Source of the DNA: Reticulitermes lucifugus
Lineage: Eukaryota > Arthropoda > Insecta > Blattodea > Rhinotermitidae
Assembly: GCA_026260175.1 (NCBI GenBank)
Contig: JAKCWW010000448.1
Span: 47,584 to 111,583, forward strand
Direction of reading: 5' to 3'
Length of the DNA stretch: 64,000 nucleotides
Shown: positions 58,201 through 64,000 of the stretch, one piece after another
Layout: every line of letters starts with the position of its first letter
Numbering within the stretch: position 1 is the stretch's first letter
Notes under the pieces: model-generated
The model's database searches: none
What the model was told of the DNA's origin: nothing
What the model saw: only the letters and a program-made list of their open reading frames with translations
Translations under genes and position numbers: made by a program

Positions 58201-58943
58201 ATGGCAGGGGTTGGCAATTTTTTATTCTGTGGGGCCGGATAGGGCAATTTTGAAGTGGCCGCAGTGTGAAGAGCGTCGCGAGAAATACTCTGTAGTTCAG
58301 ACATTGTTAAATGGCTATCAACTATCCTATTCTGCGAATGTACGTTTCATTTTATGTATATAACATGCCGTCTTATTATTGTCAGCGACTTAGGCTGCAC
58401 CGCTTTAGGTCCTGGCTGCACGGAGTCCCTCAAAAAATCCGACCTGTAGTGGGCGCCTCTCGTCTTTTTTCATACGCAGTTTTTAACATGCTGGAATTAA
58501 CGAATTAATAGAGCACTGAGGACCCAAGAACTTGAACTGGCCTACTCATATCTGTTTTGTTTACTTTTGGGTTCATAACACTTTTATGGTGTGTAGAAGC
58601 GGTAAAATTTAATATCAGAATATCGTCGCAGGGCGTTGTACTTCCACCGTATTAGGTATCAAGTCTTTTATGATCATGTATAAAGAAGTGTGAATGTTTG
58701 TTGCTATGTAAACTTGTCTGTACATATTATGATATTCCTGAACGTTCCGGACGTCACTTGAAAGCATTTCACTTACAAAAAGATGTTAGATTGGAAAATG
58801 GAACGTGTGCCGTGATTTACATGAGGTCGTGTGCTCTCTGTCACCTTTGTGAGTCGATTTTATTGTTTCTGTTTGTCGTGCTTTGTCAGGCTGTGCTCCT
58901 GAAACATTTAGAACATTTAAACACAACTGAAACCTCAAATGTA

Positions 58944-61382
58944 GGGGAGACCGGGGTTACTTGTTACACCGTTTTTTAGATTTTTTGTTGCGCCAGTATT
59001 GTATGTACTGAAATAAAATTCATGCACAACGTTACTTACATAAATGCCCTTCAAAGTCATATTTTTATTTTGTCTTTGTAACTGAGATTGAAAACCTACT
59101 TTAAGTTTTTTATGATGATGTAAGTGTAGCAGTTTGCTGCGGTATGGGGTACGTTGATACACTGCATGTGATTGTTACATTACTCTGTAGCGGCAATACA
59201 AATGCACTTTTAAGTTATCTGTATTTATTTTATTATTATCAGCGTGTCTAATATGATTTCTGTCGCTGTGTGAATTAACAATTTTATGTTATTGTCAGAG
59301 TTATTAGAATATTTTTGGATGAAGAATACAAATTGTTAGTCATACGGCTGCTTGTTAAAGTAAGACAGATATGAAAAATGTATACAGTTACGAGCGTCAC
59401 ATTAGCATTCGGACGCGAAATCACCAGTATCGTCATCAGCGTCGCAGTTCCTACAAACAGAAATCGCTAAATCTGCAGCAATGGTCGTGTGTCCATTTAT
59501 GGTACCTAGTGCACTGTAACCACTTTGTAAGTGCTCTGAACATTGAGTAAAGCTCCACACATTCAATAGAGAAACATCCATTGTCATCTTTCTCCTCAGA
59601 TGGCTCATCTTTTCGGACATCCCTCTTTAATTGCTGAGCGTTCCGTGACTTCTCATGACTGCTACTGAACGACCTGTTACGTTTACAACGCTTAGCGCCT
59701 GCCTCTGCTTGTGATTCCAGTGCAGCCTTTATTCGAGTATCATTTAAAATAGCACTCGTCCTATGAATGGGGTGCCGTAGTGTTTTGTAATTTTTCCACA
59801 ATTATTTCTGATTCATGCGTTACAGTTGATGTTCACAAACTTCTTAAGGTCCTTAAACTGAAATTTGTAATGGTTGCAGTTTGTGAGATGAGGTGGAAAA
59901 GGCAATATCACTCCATTTTCTTTGGAAAGATAAAGAACCTTAATTAGAAGATGTGGCTGATGACTCTCCAGTGAAAGCAACATAGTTGTGTCCTTCGTAA
60001 TCCTGATACGTTTTATGAAATATTCCATAAACAACCAGTCATCTCCTGTCATCCACCCTGACTGATTTGCAGATCCAGCACCGCCGTCTGGTGCACTTGC
60101 ACTGGCGTAATGTGTATACTCGTAGTTCTTTCATTGTAATACGGAGAATGGCGGGATAAATTCCCACTCGCACATACATCCACATTCTGGTTGACCAGAA
60201 AACCTCTCTCTGAGGAAACCACTGTTCCGACCTGCTTCACACGTTTCTTTGCTACAGTTCTAGTTGTTTGTTGCTGCAGCCTAGTCCACGTTATGTAGAC
60301 CTATATCTTAGCACTGAGAAATGTGTTCATCACAAACTTTACCGAAATTAGTGGAGAATATCTCAACATAGTGGTTACTGAGAACAGTTGCTATATCCAG
60401 ACACACGGTTTGTTGGTTGCGAGTAGATAACGTGTCTCCCNGGTCTGAGGAAGCCCGTATACATTACTCTAATTCTGATTCTTAAGAATTAGAGAAGACG
60501 TGGCCCGGACGCTTGTATCAAAGGCTTGGAATGAATGCCTGCTCTGGTTCTGAAGTGAGGTGAAGGTTTTAACATCCGAATGCGAGAGAGGCTTAGTATA
60601 AGAGTTTATAACAGTTTACGTTAATTATTAAGCCTTAAATACGTACTGTATACTTAGTAAATTGTAGCGAAAAGAACCGTTATACACCACCTTTCCTTAA
60701 TTCTCACGTTTAAAATGATTGTAAGGAACTCTATGACTGCAACACTTGCCAATAATTCTTCCTCCAAGCTTCTAACAAAATGTCTGTAGTGTTATAAAGT
60801 TAATTTAACACTTCGCAGAAGCTTTTTACGTACTGCTAGTTGTAGTCAAGCCTTCTTTTGCTGTCTTCACACGTACGTATATGGTTCTATAGCCTTTGTG
60901 CCTCTGTTCGTTTTCCTCTTGCAGAAGGTGATAATTGCTACCTATATAAAATTGTAAGTAAATGTACCAACGGGGTAAGATGTCAGCATAAGAGCTAACC
61001 ACTTGCTGCACTATTTTATTTTACAATATATTACCAAAACAAAGACTTCTTATACAAAGTTCAAAATATGCCAGCCAAATACCTGGACTTCAGTTTCTCA
61101 GATACAAGGAGATCCGTATGCAAACGTTAAGATGAGTTTATAAAAATGAACCCCAAAACGGGAAAAAATTATTCTGAGACAAAACACTTTTTATCCTCCC
61201 CAAAAACACTTTTTCTCACATCCACACGGAACGGCGAACTGCCGAGAGACCGCCGAATGGTAAGAGAGGGAGGCCCAGTGCACTTCGCATCTGGTAGCTG
61301 ATGGAGGCCCTATACACTGGCGGTTATTTTATAATTTCAATTTAACAGCTAGTCCTGTGTAACAATTAACCCCGGTCTCAGC
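58944..61382 (-). mobile_element. Full-length pogo/Tigger-like DNA transposon with TIRs and TA duplication
   Basis: Left end GGGGAGACCGGGGTTACTTG and inverted right end GCTGAGACCGGGGTTAATTG share about 23 of 27 terminal bases. TA precedes the left end (58942-58943) and follows the right end (61383-61384), as expected for the Tc1/mariner-pogo superfamily. The 2439-bp body carries a broken transposase on the minus strand. One N lies at 60441. Family placement rests on DDE_1-type protein motifs; the boundaries rest on direct sequence. Confidence 0.85.
59402..60300 (-). pseudogene. Decayed DDE_1 (pogo/jerky-like) transposase
   Basis: Read on the minus strand. About 60300-60049 gives TVAKKRVKQVGTVVSSERG, the strand before the first catalytic Asp in jerky/Tigger-like proteins. 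About 60057-59813 gives GGWMTGDDWLFMEYFIKRI, then a block ending SLESHQPHLL where active relatives have LILDNH-like catalytic residues (D to E here), then KENGVILPFPPH. About 59690-59402 matches the small cysteine-rich C-terminus (CVELY...KWLQCTRYHKWTHDHC). Several frameshifts and stops separate the blocks, and the catalytic region is altered. The protein is not functional. Confidence 0.78.
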
Positions 61383-61639
61383 TATTGCTGAAAAATGTAA
61401 GACTGATAATCTCTGAGAAAGTGCTGGTGTTTATGGCAGTGCATTAGAGTCTTAAGATTTCAAACTTGTAATTCGCGATATTCTGGTGCAGTGCGTCGAA
61501 TGGAAGAATTAGTTTCTTATGTTTTTGCGGAACTTCATTTTGAAATGTACTACACGCGTGTATTCAATGAACCTCTTGTCTTCTTCGTGCTTTGTTTTAC
61601 TGGAATATGTTTAACTTCTTAGAGCTCAGTGGTAACCAT

Positions 61640-61815
61640 ATGTACCACCTTATTTAACATTAAAAGAGCTCTGCATTTTTCCCAGAGGTTTTGTTATGTG
61701 TTTCATATCAGTCTCATAATAAACAGTGAGTATTTATCTAAGCAGCATTAAGCGTTTTGTCTTTCAAATGGATATGGAGTGTACTTTCTGTAAGGAGGAA
61801 AAATTTTTACCGGTT
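61640..61815 (+). repeat. MEAQ repeat
   Basis: CAGTCTCATAATAAACAGTG, AAATGGATATGGAGTGTACT, TTCTGTAAGGAGG. Just right of the pogo-like transposon. Confidence 0.6.
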
Positions 61816-61847
61816 AAGATTGTGGTCGTGTTGGATGTGACACCGTG

Positions 61848-61905
61848 TGTAGGTCGATACCAACGTTGCGGGACAACATGCTGCCTCTATCTTCAGAGTT
61901 GAGGT
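61848..61905 (-). repeat. CTGAAG-signature repeat
   Basis: Minus strand: CTGAAGATAGAGGCAGCATG, then CCGCAACGTTGGTATC; GAAAC has become GCAAC. Just outside the right end of the pogo-like transposon. Confidence 0.42.
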
Positions 61906-62754
61906 GGGGTTATGTACACAGCTGCAAGGAAGCTGACCAATCGGGTGGGGAGGAGATAGAACCTGGTGTAAGCTAATAGGAACGATGGTCAGGATTACAC
62001 GGTGTGACAACAGCACAGCACTGTCTGAAGAATAGCAGCTATGAAATTCTGAACTTGTGTTAATTTGATGTTTCAAGGAGCTAGCTAAGTCTTTCAGCAA
62101 GTTCGGGAATATTGGTCTCTCTCTCTGTCTCTTTTCTGCCCGTTGTGACGTCATAGAAAATTTGTGTGTCAGACTGTGCAAATTCGTTAAATATGGGTCG
62201 GGTTTTCCTCTCTTAGTGTAAGAGAGTAACAGATCCTTAAAAGGAAGTTGAAAAAGAAAGATCGGATTGGTTGTGAAAGGGTCTTAACTCATATATGTCG
62301 TTTAATAACATGTTGGAAAATGTAGTTAGTGGTATTTCGAAGATCCTATTATATAAATGCTGACTTGGCTGTTCCTTAATTTCTTCTGTATATGTCATTG
62401 TAAAAAAAGCTAGCCTATTGATATGTATAAAACTGATTTGTAGTATTTATATATTTATTTTTATCAGTTATGTTAATATATTATACAGTAAGCGGTTTGT
62501 GGATGTTGTTCATGTTTTAATTGACTTTTTTTAAAGTTCATTAAAATCAATAAACATTAAAGTGAATTTTAAATATATGTGTGTTTTATAATGAATGTGT
62601 ACGCAATGTAATAGAGAGATGCCTTTTGTAATGAAGTGTGTATTTTGACAGTGTTGCCATGTTAACTGAAACAAATTTCAGTGTATCACAAATTAATGTG
62701 TTACGCTGGATTGCTGTTTATGCAGACACGCTTGATGTTCCAGCCGCTGATGCT

Positions 62755-63040
62755 CGTATGTCGGGGGGTAGATACAGGGTTCTGACCGCAGCGACCTCGT
62801 ACTTTCGGAAGGATGGTAGGCTACAACGTTACGGTTGGGAGATGTCAGCTGCAACACTGTACTGTCGCCTAGACGACCGGTCCTCGATTCCTAACAGGGT
62901 GAGGAGGTTTCTCTTTGTCACCACGTGTGGGGCCTACCTCCTATCCAAGAAACACCGGAAACTCTTTGGGGGGAGGGGTAAAGCGACCGAAATGTGAAAC
63001 TGATCACTCATCTCTGGCTAGTGCTGACGTTACTTCGAGT
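62755..63040 (+). mobile_element. Probable family 2 SINE fragment
   Basis: GGGGTAAAGCGACCGAAATG and ACTGATCACTCATCTCTGGC match the 3' body. The open frame over 62638-62997 runs into it and is not a gene. Confidence 0.42.
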
Positions 63041-63084
63041 AACTCCGTTGCTCCCCCAGACGTATTAATGGCCTCTCGTTTAAT

Positions 63085-63290
63085 TAACCCTTTGAAGCGC
63101 GTGGTTGCTATATGTACCGCCTTCTTGAATACTGAAGAATCCTGCATTTTGCCGCACACAATTTATTTATGTGTTTCGTATGATGCTTACAATAAATACC
63201 AATTATTTCCCTAAACAGCATTAGTGTTTGTACCGGAGAAGAGCTCGGTTCTCTGTGAGGTAAAAACTCGACTTATAGCTTAAATATTTT
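63085..63290 (+). repeat. MEAQ repeat, nearly full length
   Basis: AACCCTTTGAAGCGCGTGGT, TTTCGTATGATGCTTACAAT, GGTTCTCTGTGAGGTAAAAA. Confidence 0.65.
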
Positions 63291-63547
63291 GTAGGTGAAT
63301 TCAAGTCAAGTCGCCTCACTGCTGTTATTAATGGACGCCTCGTTTTGTACGAAGGTTTGCAAAACTCACGACCCAGCTTGAATTTAACAGGTCTATTATG
63401 TGAAGACCCAGCCTGACGAGCGGTGCTCAGGACCTTGATAATATCCATGCTCAAAACTGTAGTAGCAAGCAATCGCCTGATGTTTCACGCCCCTCCAAGC
63501 TCGGTCGCTTCCTCCAGTCTTCAAAGGTACGGAGAAAAAATTTCATA

Positions 63548-63580
63548 CTTTTTTTTTCATAAACCACGAATTTTATTAAG
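63548..63580 (-). other. AATAAA plus A-run: possible retroposed 3' end
   Basis: Minus strand: TTAATAAAATTCGTGGTTTA then TGAAAAAAAAAG. An AATAAA about 12 bases before a genomic A run suggests a retrotransposed or retrogene 3' end. The upstream minus-strand frame at 63909-63610 has no recognised similarity. Confidence 0.4.
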
Positions 63581-63943
63581 TTAAACAGAGTTACATGCAC
63601 TTGCGATATTTACAGAGATCGTTTGTTGGAAGAGTGCAGTGACGTTGACCGAGCAGATGTTTCTGTAAGTTCGTGTAGCCAACAGAAGGACGAGAGAGAG
63701 ATGTTGCTCTGCACGGGCCCAGGAAACATGAATGGGGCGGAAGAGAGGGCACAGTGAGTGGGCTGCTGAAAAGTCAGTCGTTTGGAATTAATTTGGTTGT
63801 CGGGGGGGNGTACATGAGGGCAGGAGATGATTCTCTTTAAAACGTAATACTGACTCGTTTCGCCTTGCGTCTCGCGTGAGTCGCAAGCTGACGCTTTATT
63901 CTTCTTCAACGAAATTATTATCTGTAGTGATCATACTTCGCCG

Positions 63944-64000
63944 ATCCCAGTGGCCGTGCGGTCTAAGGTGTGGGTCTTCGGCCGCTCGCTTACTAGGATC
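63944..64000 (+). mobile_element. tRNA-derived SINE, family 3, truncated by window end
   Basis: CCCAGTGGCCGTGCGGTCTA and CTTCGGCCGCTCGCTTACTA match 16626-16850 nearly base for base. Confidence 0.75.

Noticed and set aside
61807-62181. 124-codon minus-strand frame
   Set aside because: Overlaps a CTGAAG-signature repeat; no protein motif.
1-64000. CRISPR arrays, operons, rRNA genes
   Set aside because: None seen; the sequence is eukaryotic and the tandem array at 34416 has degenerate units without spacers.

Overview
This looks like insect nuclear DNA: AT-rich, intron-bearing and full of decayed transposons. The mix of tRNA-headed SINEs, non-LTR retrotransposon tails and terminal inverted repeat (TIR) elements reminded me of cockroach or termite genomes (Blattodea). 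That lineage is an inference from general resemblance and was not tested by any search.

The only host gene I can support is the 3' half of an ANKS1 (Odin / ankyrin repeat and SAM domain protein 1) orthologue on the + strand. Seven exons between 34041 and 51537 join in consistent phase into 667 codons plus a stop. They encode a linker, SAM1, a polyasparagine tract, SAM2, a proline-rich stretch and a C-terminal PTB domain. The ankyrin-repeat exons are not visible and presumably lie to the left, which would make the first 34 kb intron. Its first visible splice donor sits in a minisatellite that has multiplied the donor sequence about seven times.

The rest is repeats. 1-34 kb holds tRNA-derived SINEs, a jockey-type LINE 3' end (6.4-7.4 kb), a 528-bp TIR element with transposase remnants (8.1-8.6 kb), non-LTR relics, and many copies of an unidentified roughly 200-bp repeat whose distal part reads like MEAQCV..CEVGTEF. 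The introns of the gene contain more of the same. Downstream, 54.9-55.9 kb is a LINE reverse-transcriptase remnant, and 58944-61382 is a complete pogo/Tigger-like DNA transposon with TIRs, TA target duplication and a broken DDE transposase.

The most interesting theme is a set of hammerhead-ribozyme-like cores (CTGANGA, stem II, GAAAC, GTH, closing stem I). The cleanest is at 32179-32222. A Penelope-like arrangement at 28562-29410 has two inverted 319-bp arms, a 36-bp one-sided extension and a 13-bp direct repeat, each arm carrying such a motif. A near-perfect 95-bp foldback at 37404-37599 consists of two of these motifs head to head. The Penelope assignment and any ribozyme activity are inferences from sequence pattern only.
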